DNA from: a candidate division SR1 bacterium
GTDB lineage: Bacteria > Patescibacteriota > Gracilibacteria > Absconditabacterales > Absconditicoccaceae
Direction of reading: 5' to 3'
DNA length: 64,000 nucleotides
Assembly (NCBI GenBank): GCA_026397395.1
Contig: JAPLUV010000024.1
Location: forward strand, 1 to 64,000
A program made the translations under genes and the position numbers. Below the pieces are notes generated by a model. That model did no database searches. It saw nothing but the letters and a program-made list of their open reading frames with translations, and had not been told where the DNA came from. Position 1 is the stretch's first letter. Each line of letters opens with the position of its first letter. Shown piece by piece: positions 1 to 7,953 of this stretch.

Positions 1-208
1 TATAGGACCTGCCTACCGGCAGGCAGGCTCGAACCTAATTGTTAGATTCGTTCTCTTTGTGAGAGATAGATACATTATCGACTCATCAATTTTATGGTGG
101 GTGATATAGGACCTGCCTACCGGCAGGCAGGCTCGAACCTAATTGTTAGATTCGTTCTCTTTGTGAGAGATAGATACATTATCGACTCATCAATTTTATG
201 GTGGGTGA
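1..208 (-). pseudogene. Two tandem 104-bp partial copies of tRNA-Val
   Basis: Two direct repeats of 104 bp (1-104 and 105-208) lead straight into the intact tRNA-Val. Each copy keeps the CCA end, acceptor strand and start of the T arm, then carries the palindrome CCTGCCTACCGGCAGGCAGG (8-27 and 112-131) inside the T loop region and loses the rest of the tRNA. They cannot fold as full tRNAs. The second copy overlaps the CCA end of the real gene. Confidence 0.8.
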
Positions 209-275
209 TATAGGACTCGAACCTATGACCCCCTGCTTGTAAGGCAGATGCTCTAACCAACTGAGCTAATCACCC
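199..275 (-). tRNA. tRNA-Val (TAC), CCA encoded
   Basis: A complete cloverleaf is read on the minus strand: acceptor GGGTGAT pairs with ATCACCC, the anticodon loop is CTTACAA giving anticodon TAC, the T arm is intact, and the genome encodes the CCA end. Confidence 0.93.
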
Positions 276-285
276 ATTAATTATT

Positions 286-483
286 CGGTCCCACGGGGAA
301 TCCAATGCGAAGTATAGTCCCGCTTTAGCGGGGAACCCCCAATTACATAGATATATTAACCGTTAGATCGTATAGTTTTTAATCGGTCCCACGGGGAATC
401 CAATGCGAAGCGAAGTCCAGCGAAGCTGGGGAACCCCAATGTTCTACATTGATATATTAACCGTTAGATCGTATAATTTTAAT
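286..483 (-). pseudogene. Two degenerate copies of tRNA-Glu
   Basis: Copies begin at 286 and 384, spaced about 100 bp from each other and from the true gene. Both keep the acceptor and 5' T-arm sequence and the D-arm-like end, but the T-loop to anticodon part is replaced. The replacement contains a short hairpin, CCCGC-ttt-AGCGGG type in the first copy and CCAGC-gaa-GCTGG in the second. Confidence 0.7.
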
Positions 484-555
484 CGGTCCCACGGGGAATC
501 GAACCCCGATTGGAGGATTGAAAGTCCTCTGTCCTAACCGTTAGACGATGAGACC
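484..555 (-). tRNA. tRNA-Glu (TTC)
   Basis: Cloverleaf with acceptor GGTCTCA/TGGGACC and anticodon stem GAGGA/TCCTC around loop CTTTCAA (anticodon TTC). CCA is not encoded. Confidence 0.93.
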
Positions 556-654
556 ACACCTAGAACTTAGAATTTAGTCGGGAGAACTTAGTTTTAGGGA
601 GTCTTTTTATTCTTAATCTAAGGTCTAAGGACTGCTATCTAAAGTCTATAAATT

Positions 655-728
655 CGGAATGGAAGGGACTCGAACCCTCGACCTTCCGCGTGACAGGCGG
701 ACGTTCTAACCAGCTGAACTACCACTCC
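655..728 (-). tRNA. tRNA-Asp (GTC)
   Basis: Cloverleaf with acceptor GGAGTGG/CCATTCC and anticodon loop CTGTCAC (anticodon GTC). CCA is not encoded. The spacer before it (557-650) is made of repeats of the word cttagaact/tctaaggtct. Confidence 0.93.
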
Positions 729-759
729 ATAAGGAGTTTATTTTTTATTTAATTTTTTA

Positions 760-835
<76 letters not shown>

Positions 836-859
836 ACAAAACAAGACCAGGCTTGTTTG

Positions 860-1123
860 TTACTTTTTCTTTGCAGTAAATAAGCGAGCAACTCTTGCTT
901 TCTTTCTTGCCGCAGTTTTTTTCTTCAAGACACCAACCTTAGCACACTTATCAACATATTTATATATTTTGTTGAGATCTTCTTGTGTAACGGTTTCTCC
1001 TTTGGTAACATTCTTGAGAAATTTTTTGATCGCCATTTTCATTCTGAGTTTAAATTCAGTGTTCCTCTTGTTGAGTACGATCGATCTTTTCATCGCTTTC
1101 TTAGCTGACTTGATGATTGGCAT
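860..1123 (-). CDS. rpsT: Small ribosomal subunit protein S20
   Basis: An 87-residue, very basic helical protein with the S20 pattern: N-terminal MPIIKSAKKAMKRS, central VDKCAKVGVLKKKTAARKKARV and a lysine-rich tail. S20 binds the 5' domain of 16S rRNA and helps early 30S assembly. Length is normal for the family. It has no in-frame UGA. It sits alone inside the tRNA array, between tRNA-Thr and tRNA-Asn on the same strand, and its AT-rich leader has no Shine-Dalgarno sequence. Confidence 0.93.
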   Translation of the reverse strand: MPIIKSAKKAMKRSIVLNKRNTEFKLRMKMAIKKFLKNVTKGETVTQEDLNKIYKYVDKCAKVGVLKKKTAARKKARVARLFTAKKK

Positions 1124-1161
1124 TTGTGTGTATTGAGTAAGTTAAAAATAATAATTTTGAT

Positions 1162-1234
<73 letters not shown>

Positions 1235-1297
1235 TCGTATATAAATGGAAATAACTGAGCCTGTATAGTTATTCGCAGATGATTTTCAATATATTTT

Positions 1298-1395
1298 TGG
1301 TTGCGGGGGATGGAGTCGAACCACCTACCTGTCCGGTTCACCGGACCGAGATACCGGGTAAAGAATGCCGATACTCTAAATGTATACTAATAATT
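1298..1395 (-). pseudogene. Degenerate tRNA-fMet copy (downstream side)
   Basis: Starts with the same CCA, acceptor and T-arm sequence as the real fMet gene 98 bp away, then has the hairpin gtccggttcaccggac where the anticodon arm should be, and degenerates after the variable region. Confidence 0.7.
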
Positions 1396-1470
1396 TGGTT
1401 GCGGGGGATGGAGTCGAACCACCTACCTTCGGGTTATGAGCCCGACGAGATACCGTTTCTCTACCCCGCA
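1396..1470 (-). tRNA. Initiator tRNA-fMet (CAT), CCA encoded
   Basis: The anticodon stem TCGGG/CCCGA has the three consecutive G-C pairs typical of initiator tRNAs, with loop CTCATAA (anticodon CAT). It starts TGCGGGGTAGAG, close to the usual bacterial initiator 5' end, and CCA is encoded. Confidence 0.9.
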
Positions 1471-1539
1471 ATGTCAGGGTATATATTTTATCTGTTTTTT
1501 ATTCCTTGGATAACCACTTATTCGCTAACTCCACATTTT

Positions 1540-1624
1540 CATATTGATCGAGTCAAACTCATCTACCTAGCCGGTTTTGACCGGCTCGAGATACCGTTTC
1601 TCTACCCCGCAATGTCAGGGTATA
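1540..1624 (-). pseudogene. Degenerate tRNA-fMet copy (upstream side)
   Basis: The end of this copy (1593-1624) is almost identical to 1453-1484 in and beside the intact fMet gene. The anticodon arm is replaced by the hairpin agccggttttgaccggct and the T arm is degraded. Confidence 0.7.
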
Positions 1625-1629
1625 TTATC

Positions 1630-1700
1630 TTGGGACGCTAGGACTCGAACCTAGATAAACGGAGTCAGAGTCCGTTGTCCTACCATTAGACGACATCCCA
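1630..1700 (-). tRNA. tRNA-Gln (CTG)
   Basis: Acceptor TGGGATG/CGTCCCA, anticodon stem ACGGA/TCCGT with loop CTCTGAC (anticodon CTG). A tRNA-Gln (TTG) of similar sequence lies at 2266-2336. Confidence 0.9.
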
Positions 1701-1730
1701 TTATGTGGGAACAATGATAAGCAGTGAATT

Positions 1731-1811
1731 TACCGGGGACAGGGATCGAACCTGCACACCTCACGGCACTTGGTTCTAAGCCAAGCATGTCTACCATTCC
1801 ATCACCCCGGC
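1731..1811 (-). tRNA. tRNA-Leu (TAG)
   Basis: Acceptor GCCGGGG/CCCCGGT, anticodon stem CTTGG/CCAAG with loop CTTAGAA (anticodon TAG), and a long class II variable arm. Confidence 0.9.
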
Positions 1812-1847
1812 AGGTGTCTTTATGATTGTAAACATACCTTACTTACG

Positions 1848-1893
1848 GCATCCCGACTAGTCGGGACATGTTTACCATTCTATCACCGCAGCT
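1848..1893 (-). pseudogene. tRNA-Leu fragment with a swapped anticodon arm, copy A
   Basis: Reads cggca, then palindrome tcccgactagtcggga, then catgtttaccattctatcacc. The flanks match the tRNA-Leu (TAG) sequence around its anticodon arm, and the palindrome replaces that arm. Confidence 0.7.
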
Positions 1894-1899
1894 GGTGTA

Positions 1900-2148
1900 T
1901 TACAATCATTGATTCATAAATTTTTCTGTATAACTTCTACTTTTTCATTTCTTTAATTTTATTTCGATATGTATGGCCTCTTTGATTGTTGTATATTCTT
2001 TAACACAAAGAAGCTTTACTGGCAAATGTTTTTTAGTCGTTCTATCTTCTCAATTTTGATGTTCATGTAATCTATTCTCAATATTTCTTGTACTTCCTAT
2101 ATAATACTGACCATTATTCATTTCTAAAACATAAACAAATCACTTCAT
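1900..2148 (-). CDS. GIY-YIG domain endonuclease-like protein
   Basis: An 82-residue protein that needs UGA=Gly at four places. It opens MKGFVYVLEMNNGQYYIGST, giving the VYVL and YYIGST strands of the GIY-YIG nuclease fold, with Arg at RNIENRLHEH and Glu in KEAIHIEIKLKKGKSRSYTE. That is the layout of the short stand-alone UPF0213/GIY-YIG proteins, whose role is poorly known but which probably cut DNA. It lies between two tRNA-Leu-derived fragments that both carry the palindrome tcccgactagtcggga. A mobile or homing-type origin is possible but unproven. Confidence 0.75.
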
Positions 2149-2175
2149 GATATACCATTAATAGATAAGATAAGT

Positions 2176-2245
2176 CACGGCATCCCGACTAGTCGGGACA
2201 TGTCTACCATTCCATTTTACGCGCCTTTTTGGCGTGCACCCCGGC
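2176..2245 (-). pseudogene. tRNA-Leu fragment with swapped arms, copy B
   Basis: Matches tRNA-Leu (TAG) from the anticodon region to the 5' acceptor end (caccccggc). Palindrome tcccgactagtcggga sits at the anticodon arm, and a second hairpin (gcgcctttttggcg) is inserted near the D arm/acceptor junction. Confidence 0.7.
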
Positions 2246-2265
2246 TGAGCGATAATGTTGTTTTC

Positions 2266-2336
2266 TTGGGGAACTAGGATTCGAACCTAGACTGACGGAG
2301 TCAAAGTCCGCTGTCCTACCATTAGACGATTCCCCA
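2266..2336 (-). tRNA. tRNA-Gln (TTG)
   Basis: Acceptor TGGGGAA/TTCCCCA, anticodon stem GCGGA/TCCGT with loop CTTTGAC (anticodon TTG). Last tRNA of the array. Confidence 0.9.
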
Positions 2337-2556
2337 ACCTAATGTGATTTTTTAATTTTCATAAAATAAAATAATCCTGACTTGCCAGGAAGTTGTCTAC
2401 TATATATATATTTACTTTCCTATTGCAAGAGAAAATTACCCTATTGTAGCTTCGAATTCTCACCAAAACGTACACCAGTAAAAATACAACGAAAAAAAGC
2501 AAAACCACAGAAAGGATTCAGCTTTTTCTCTACGTATATAATAAGAAAGAAAGTTG

Positions 2557-3048
2557 TTATTGTGTTTTTTCCAAAGTTTCCAAAGGTTGTGTAGCAGCTG
2601 GAGCAGGAGTAGTTGGTGCAACAGGAGTTGTCGCCTCAATATCTGCTTTAACATCTTTCACTCCTTCTACTGCTTGATTAACAGTGGATGTAGTAACTTC
2701 TACTGCTTTAGCAGTAACCGTGTTGGCAGTATCTACAGCTTTTGTAGCAACAGTGGTGGCTGTATCTACGGCTTTATTTGCTGCTGACCACATTTTATCC
2801 ACAAAATTTCCTGCTGTAGCCGCTGGTGTAGCTGGCGTTGTTGGAGCAGTTGTGAGTGGTTGTCCTGTAATAGGATCTGGTTTACCAAGAAGTTTAGCAA
2901 AAAATCTAGTAAGAGATTTTACTATACGATCCAAAGTTCACTCTGTAGGAACTGCTGGAGCAGCAGAAACAGGAGCAGCTGATGTAGCGACTAGATTTGG
3001 ATTCACTCATGTTGGAATTCATTCTGGGATTTTTACGTCTGGTGTCAT
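2557..3048 (-). CDS. Ala/Thr-rich helical protein of unknown function
   Basis: A 163-residue protein if UGA is Gly. The start at 3048 adds about 38 residues, including three recoded glycines, before the part that is open in the standard code. Residues about 40-65 are basic and hydrophobic (RIVKSLTRFFAKLLGK). Residues 85-130 are imperfect 11-12 residue repeats of the type KAVDTATTVAT, predicting a long amphipathic helix like those of apolipoprotein or LEA-type proteins. The tail is Pro/Thr-rich. I do not recognise a family. No signal peptide is evident. Confidence 0.65.
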
Positions 3049-3300
3049 TTGGATTGATAAAGTGGTAAAATGATGAAATGATAAAGTGTATATTTGGATA
3101 CAGCATTCGAATGAAAGTTTTTATCATTTTATCGCGAACGCAGTGAGCTTTTATCAATTTATCATCATATAATAAGTATACCCGCAAATTCGTATTTTGC
3201 AACAAAACAAAGAAAAAACACAGATTACAACGACATAAAGACTTGCTTTTTACGAAAAATAGGTTAAATATGGGGTATATTTACCATATCGACGGCAAAC

Positions 3301-4218
3301 ATGAATGAATTAATATATAAAGATACCGGGAGCCTGCCTGCCGGTAGGCAGGAAAGGATAGATACATGGCTTGTGAAGCAGTTTCCTTATACAAGGAGCT
3401 TTTTTCATCATATTATCACCAGAGCTGGTATTTTGGTCAATGAAAAGCCCGTAAAAAAGTCTTATCAGCTCAAAAACGATGATAAAGTGAAGGTAGACGA
3501 TCTCCAGAGGTATCTCGGAAGTGAAATCTTGGAAGAAACGCCAAAGATAGATATCCCTATTATTTTGGAGAAAGATGATTATCTCGTCATCAATAAACCC
3601 AAATGAGTCCTTTCTCATCCCAAAAATCTCCGAGAACTCAGCGAACCATCCGTCGTAGGATTTCTCTATCATAGATACAAAGAGTTACCATCAGTCGGAA
3701 ATTTTATTAGAGCGTGATTGTTACATAGATTAGATAAAGAAACAGACGGACTCATGATTATTGCAAAGACAGAAAAATGACTCGCCCATTTCAAAAACCT
3801 CTTCGACGAAAAGACCCTCGCAGAAGAACATGCAGACAAAGAAAAAGTTCAGTTAAAAAAATTTTATAGAGCAACAAGTCATCTCACACTTGAAGGAGAA
3901 AAATTTTTGGATGATATCAAAGAATTCCCATTCACTATCAGCGAACCCGTCATCGCAAAAGTTCCTTTTACTATGGCAAAACTCGGCATTACTAAAATCT
4001 TACACATAAAAAAGTCTGATCAAACCGTCGCGTTGGAGTTGGAAATTTTGACGGGCAGAACGCATCAAATACGTTATCACCTGTCTCATCACGGATTGCC
4101 AATTATCTGAGATTATTTATATGGGAAAGATGAATGAGTGTCTATGCAACTCACGGCATATAAGTTAATGTTTCAAGATCCCGATGGAGAAATGCAGACA
4201 ATAGAAATTTTAAAATAA
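3301..4218 (+). CDS. RluA/RluD-family pseudouridine synthase
   Basis: A 305-residue enzyme that converts rRNA uridines to pseudouridine. An S4 RNA-binding domain (about 18-75) is followed by the catalytic domain with INKPKG (KPxG motif, Gly is UGA), HRLDKETDG with the catalytic Asp near 144, and GRTHQIRYHL near 250. Five glycines are UGA. At codons 11-17 a 20-bp palindrome (3333-3352) is inserted in frame and encodes LPAGRQ just before the S4 domain; this stretch is absent from normal family members. Length and order otherwise fit. Which uridine it modifies cannot be read from the sequence. Confidence 0.88.
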
Positions 4219-4221
4219 AGG

Positions 4222-4272
4222 AAAATCCGGCTAGCGGACTTCCTTAGATAAAGAAAGTAAGAACCGGATTTT
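4222..4272. terminator. Bidirectional terminator
   Basis: Inverted repeat AAAATCCGG ... CCGGATTTT between the convergent pseudouridine synthase gene and the next minus-strand gene. It overlaps the stop codon of the latter. Confidence 0.6.
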
Positions 4273-5197
4273 AGATAAATAAATTAGGATTTATAGTCTG
4301 ATATCCATCCACGAAACGCCTAATGTAAGAATCAGATATTTTTCCTATTTGTGTTAGAATAGCATTTTCCCAGGAGCACAATTCTTCATTCGAAATAGCT
4401 CCGTATGAAGTTAATCCTCCAAGACTAGCATATGAATCAGCTAGTTTTGGTAAAGGCAAACCTATATCTTTGAGATAAGCGAATAAAATTTTCCGATCTG
4501 CTTTATAATCTGTCGATGTAAGAGTCGATTCTGGTCCTGTAAAATCAAGATGAGTTTTGAATCCATACATAGGAGTAATATAAGGCTGATCATCAGCCCC
4601 ACGCAGAGGCGGAAAATGTTTACTAAAGAGAAAGAGAATCATATCTCTATTCTTCTCATTGTAAAGACTCCATTGCAGACTAAACTTTCCAAAGAAGTAG
4701 TCTACCTTAATAGATTTTGGATGGAGGTAGTATTCGTAAGCCAGGACACCAAGACCAATCCAAACCGCTTGTAATGCATCTTCTTGGTTCTTTGCAGTTT
4801 TGTTCACCACAGAACGACCCAATTCAATCGTCACAGGAAGAATCTTGCTTACAAATTCCTGGGACAAATTAAAATACTTAGCAGTTGATAAATGAATATC
4901 AAGAGGGTTGTGAATAGCGTCTTTACATAAAATAAATCTATAAAAAGAAACTATTTCACCATTTTTCCTGTCATAGGCAACAATGTAGCTATATGTCTCG
5001 TCAAAGACATCACCATCCATTGTTTTCAAATTGAACATCACTGTGCTAATACGATTCACTTCGAGAATCGTAAATGGAGCAGATTGTTTTTTTACAAAAT
5101 GAATTTCCAAACCTCGCCATAGTCTAGCTAATGTATGCGGACCCATTTCCGTATTCAAAAGCTTCCTAGCAACTTGTTGCGTAAAATTGTTTTTCAT
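4271..5197 (-). CDS. Hypothetical protein, 308 residues
   Basis: Open over 308 codons with no UGA. Mixed alpha/beta composition, no signal peptide and no clear membrane segment. The sequence MKNNFTQQVARKLLNTEMGP, a central FDETYSYIVAYDRKNGEIVS and a C-terminal YIRRFVDGYQTINPNLFI do not match a family I know. It has its own promoter (TTGACT, 16 bp, TATAAG at 5246-5273). Confidence 0.75.
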   Translation of the reverse strand: MKNNFTQQVARKLLNTEMGPHTLARLWRGLEIHFVKKQSAPFTILEVNRISTVMFNLKTMDGDVFDETYSYIVAYDRKNGEIVSFYRFILCKDAIHNPLDIHLSTAKYFNLSQEFVSKILPVTIELGRSVVNKTAKNQEDALQAVWIGLGVLAYEYYLHPKSIKVDYFFGKFSLQWSLYNEKNRDMILFLFSKHFPPLRGADDQPYITPMYGFKTHLDFTGPESTLTSTDYKADRKILFAYLKDIGLPLPKLADSYASLGGLTSYGAISNEELCSWENAILTQIGKISDSYIRRFVDGYQTINPNLFI

Positions 5198-5245
5198 AGG
5201 ATTCTGTTTTTATAATTATTAATTTTTTGTTTTTTTTAGACTACA

Positions 5246-5273
5246 CTTATATCCATTTGCCAAAAAAAGTCAA
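5246..5273 (-). promoter_or_regulatory. Sigma70-type promoter
   Basis: TTGACT, 16-bp spacer, TATAAG on the minus strand, about 50 bp before the start of the 308-residue hypothetical gene. Confidence 0.6.
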
Positions 5274-5330
5274 TTACAAAAAATGCCGCAGATATTGCTA
5301 TCTACGACACTCTTTGCATAAGAAATATGA

Positions 5331-6746
5331 TTATTTCTTAGTAGTTTTCTTAGCAGCTGGTTTCTTCTCAGCTTTTTCTTCTTTTTCTACTGTCTTCTTA
5401 GCAGCTGGTTTCTTTTCAGCTTTCTCTTCTTTTTCTACGACTTTCTTTTCTATTGTCTTCTTGACTACACCATCTTTTTTATCTGGGTTCTTATCAAGTT
5501 TTTCTGACATTTGCTTAGCCTTTTCTGTGATCTCTTCTTTAGAAAGTTTTTTAGCGATACCCGCTAATCCCTTTCCTTCAAACTTAGCTGGTTCTTTGAT
5601 TTCTACATTGCCAGCTGGAGCTGATGCCTTTGGAGCAACAGGAGTAGATGTTGGTTTGGTCTCTGGAGCAGTGTCTCATTCAAGTAATCATTTCATACTC
5701 AAACCAATCTTTCTATTTTTAGGATCAAGTAAGATAATTTTTGTCTTAACGATTTGTCCAAGTTTAACTACTTCGTTTGGATTATTGATAGATTTCTGTG
5801 ATAATTCACTCAAGTGAACCAATCCATTGATATCATCAAATACTCTAACGAATACTCCGTAAGGCACAAATCTGATAACTTCTCCTTCAAGAATATCTCC
5901 GATTTTGTGTTCTCTTGGTAAGACTGTCCATGGATCTTCTTTCAATTTCTTACTAGAAAGTGATATCTTTCCATTTTCCAATCCAATAACTTTGACTTTC
6001 ATTTGTTCTCCAATTCTACCAAGTCTTTCGATGTTGTTAACGTGACCGTAGGTAATTTCAGAGATATGAACCAATCCTTCGACCGTACCACCAATAGTGA
6101 CGAAAAGTCCGTAAGAAGATAATCCAGAGACAACTCCATCATAAATCTTTCCAACTTCCAAGTCAGCCAAGATAGCTTCTCTCTCTTCCTTCAATGCTTC
6201 TCTTTCTGAGAGCACAATTCTCTTTTCTTCTTCATCGATATTGATAATTCTTACCTTCAAATCTTTGCCGATAAGTTCAAGAAGTTTTTCAAAAATAATT
6301 TCTTGATCTCCATCCTCTACTCTAGGATAGTGAATAGGAGCCAATTGAGACAATGGGACAAATCACTTGATACCATGCATATCTACAAGCAAACCTCCAA
6401 GGTTAGCTTCGGTAGGACAGACAGTAATAATTTCATCTGCTTCAAATTTCTTGATAATAGATTTCCAGATATCGTATTGCAAAAGTTTGGTAATAGAAAC
6501 GATATAATGTCCATCTTCATGTCTGATATTTGTATTAACGATTTCCAATTCGATTTCTCTTCCTGGCTCTAAGTCATACCCAGATCTTTCAAGTTCTTTC
6601 ACTTCCTTAGAGAGGATAACTCCTGTAAATGCACCATCAGCACAATCTACAAGGACACCATTTTCAATTCTTTTGAGTACAATTCCTTTTACCTTCTGTC
6701 ATTCCTTGATGACGGGAATCGTATATTGACTAGTTTTTTCAGTCAT
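5331..6746 (-). CDS. rpsA: Small ribosomal subunit protein S1
   Basis: A 471-residue protein made of four S1 (OB-fold) RNA-binding domains at about 10-80, 95-175, 190-260 and 275-345. They carry the usual signatures, such as GLFVTIGGTVEGLVHISEI and GVFVRVFDDINGLVHLSEL. S1 helps mRNAs lacking strong ribosome binding sites onto the 30S subunit, which suits this genome's lack of Shine-Dalgarno sequences. The last 110 residues are a Lys/Ala/Glu-rich tail with the repeat VEKEEKAEKKPAAKK. Four UGA glycines join what would otherwise be three fragments. Minus-strand neighbour of rpsO. Confidence 0.92.
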
Positions 6747-6821
6747 TACTAAATAAAACGTTAATAAAATAAAAAATAATCTGAAAGTGTTTCGGCGGAT
6801 TGCCTAACATCTCAGCGTTTA

Positions 6822-7085
6822 TTATACTTTCACATTTACTTGCTTTGATAACGCATTGTAGGTAGAAAGTTTTTTGGTTTTAAGATACTTGAGCAAAGCT
6901 CTTCTTCTTGCAACCTTTTTGAGGAGACTTCTCTTGGCATCAGCATCATACTTGTTAGCAGCTAGATGTCCTTGAAGTGTTGTAATTTCATCAGTCAATA
7001 GACCAATCTGTACCTCGATAGAACCAGTGTCTTTGTCATGTCTTTTGAAAGACGCCTGTTCTTCTGTTGTTGTTTTTTTTGGCAT
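6822..7085 (-). CDS. rpsO: Small ribosomal subunit protein S15
   Basis: An 87-residue protein with the S15 core: HDKDTGSIEVQIGLLTDEI, HLAANKYDADAKRSLLKKVARRRALLKYL. S15 binds the central domain of 16S rRNA early in assembly. I start at MPKKTTTEEQ (7085) because that gives the family length; the frame stays open for 15 more codons upstream. Upstream DNA (7140-7230) has paired segments that could be a regulatory leader. Confidence 0.93.
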   Translation of the reverse strand: MPKKTTTEEQASFKRHDKDTGSIEVQIGLLTDEITTLQGHLAANKYDADAKRSLLKKVARRRALLKYLKTKKLSTYNALSKQVNVKV

Positions 7086-7139
7086 GAAAGTTAGTAAATA
7101 AAGAAATAAAAGATCTAAAACAAACAACACCTACAGTAA

Positions 7140-7240
7140 AGCCAACCGTTCGCACCGAATAGATTCGGTACAGTTCTCACATCCAAAAAAGTCTTTACAG
7201 ATTTTTTGGTGGTCGAACTGGTATGTCTGCTGCTTAAATT
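7140..7240 (-). other. Possible structured leader upstream of rpsO
   Basis: Contains two inverted repeats: ACCGAATctATTCGGT, and an AAAAAATC/GACTTTTTT pair with a small loop. The position between tRNA-Arg and rpsO would suit an S15 autoregulatory leader, but the fold is not a known rfam type that I can recognise. Confidence 0.25.
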
Positions 7241-7364
7241 TTGAATAATTCAAATTTAAGAATATTCCAAACAATATAAACTATCTAGAATATTATTAAA
7301 CTTATCTATCAAAAAGACTCCATCATTCTGCATTATGAATTCTACATTATACATTCGGTTAAGT

Positions 7365-7437
7365 TACCCCCGACAGGAGTCGAACCTGTGTTTACTCCTT
7401 AGGAGAGAGTCGTTCTATCCATCTGAACTACGGGAGC
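7365..7437 (-). tRNA. tRNA-Arg (CCT)
   Basis: Acceptor GCTCCCG/CGGGGGT, anticodon stem ACTCT/GGAGT with loop CTCCTAA (anticodon CCT). CCA is not encoded. Confidence 0.9.
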
Positions 7438-7585
7438 TAAGCAATGGGAAGCAATACTGCTACCAGCTACAACAAAAAATGCTCCCATTAGAGCACAGTA
7501 TATATATCATTTGGGGGACTAAAATCAAGGGAAAATGCTTTGGAGTAGTAAGCGATAAGTATTTGTTTAGCTAAACAAAGAAAGA

Positions 7586-7613
7586 TTGACTTATACAAGT
7601 AAATATGTAATAT
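7586..7613 (+). promoter_or_regulatory. Sigma70-type promoter
   Basis: TTGACT, 16-bp spacer, TAATAT, 22 bp before the small membrane protein gene; supports that short gene being real. Confidence 0.55.
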
Positions 7614-7635
7614 ATATAAAAAAATATATAAAATT

Positions 7636-7839
7636 ATGGTGCTAACACTTACAACAGGAACAAAGAAAAGAAGGTCTGGCTTCTATATCATGGGGGCTAT
7701 ACTATTCTTTTTCATTACCATCATGGCAATAGGAATGCAAATAGAAATTTGTGGTTCAAATATTTGGACCTTCATAATTGCAGTTATTGGATTCACACCA
7801 GGATTTATCTGTGAAGTCCTATGCTTACGGGTTTGGTAA
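7636..7839 (+). CDS. Small membrane protein, 67 residues
   Basis: Two hydrophobic segments (about 18-36 and 42-62) after a basic N-terminus (TTGTKKRRSGFYIMG). No family recognised. Evidence for expression is positional: a good promoter just upstream and a hairpin with a T run just downstream (7851-7899). Confidence 0.5.
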   Translation: MVLTLTTGTKKRRSGFYIMGAILFFFITIMAIGMQIEICGSNIWTFIIAVIGFTPGFICEVLCLRVW

Positions 7840-7850
7840 TTATCTCTTTA

Positions 7851-7899
7851 CGGGCAATACTCTTCTATTCTTTGGATACAGAGCACTCCCGTTTTTTTT
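7851..7899 (+). terminator. Rho-independent terminator
   Basis: ACGGG ... CCCGT arms enclosing a further CTCT/AGAG pairing, followed by eight T residues. Confidence 0.55.
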
Positions 7900-7953
7900 A
7901 TAAAAAAAGATTGCATGCTCTGCAACCTTCTGGAAAAATATGGAACAATTTGA

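Noticed and set aside
1-560. CRISPR array (repeats with about 100-bp period)
   Set aside because: Repeat units are tRNA fragments, the spacing is too long, units are few, and there are no unique spacers or cas genes.
1279-1641. Plus-strand 120-codon frame
   Set aside because: It lies across the fMet gene and its two copies on the minus strand and has no protein-like features.
2684-3073. Plus-strand open frame of 129 codons
   Set aside because: It is the reverse shadow of the Ala/Thr-rich gene, which reads through UGA glycines on the minus strand; composition and start fit the minus strand better.
3301-4218. Frameshifted or decayed pseudouridine synthase pseudogene
   Set aside because: The apparent stops are all UGA at glycine positions; with table 25 the gene is full length.
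4550-4774. Plus-strand small frame within the 308-residue gene
   Set aside because: Shadow frame with no start context or family features.
5227-5817. Plus-strand 196-codon frame rich in Phe and Ser
   Set aside because: Shadow of the Lys/Ala-rich S1 tail on the minus strand.
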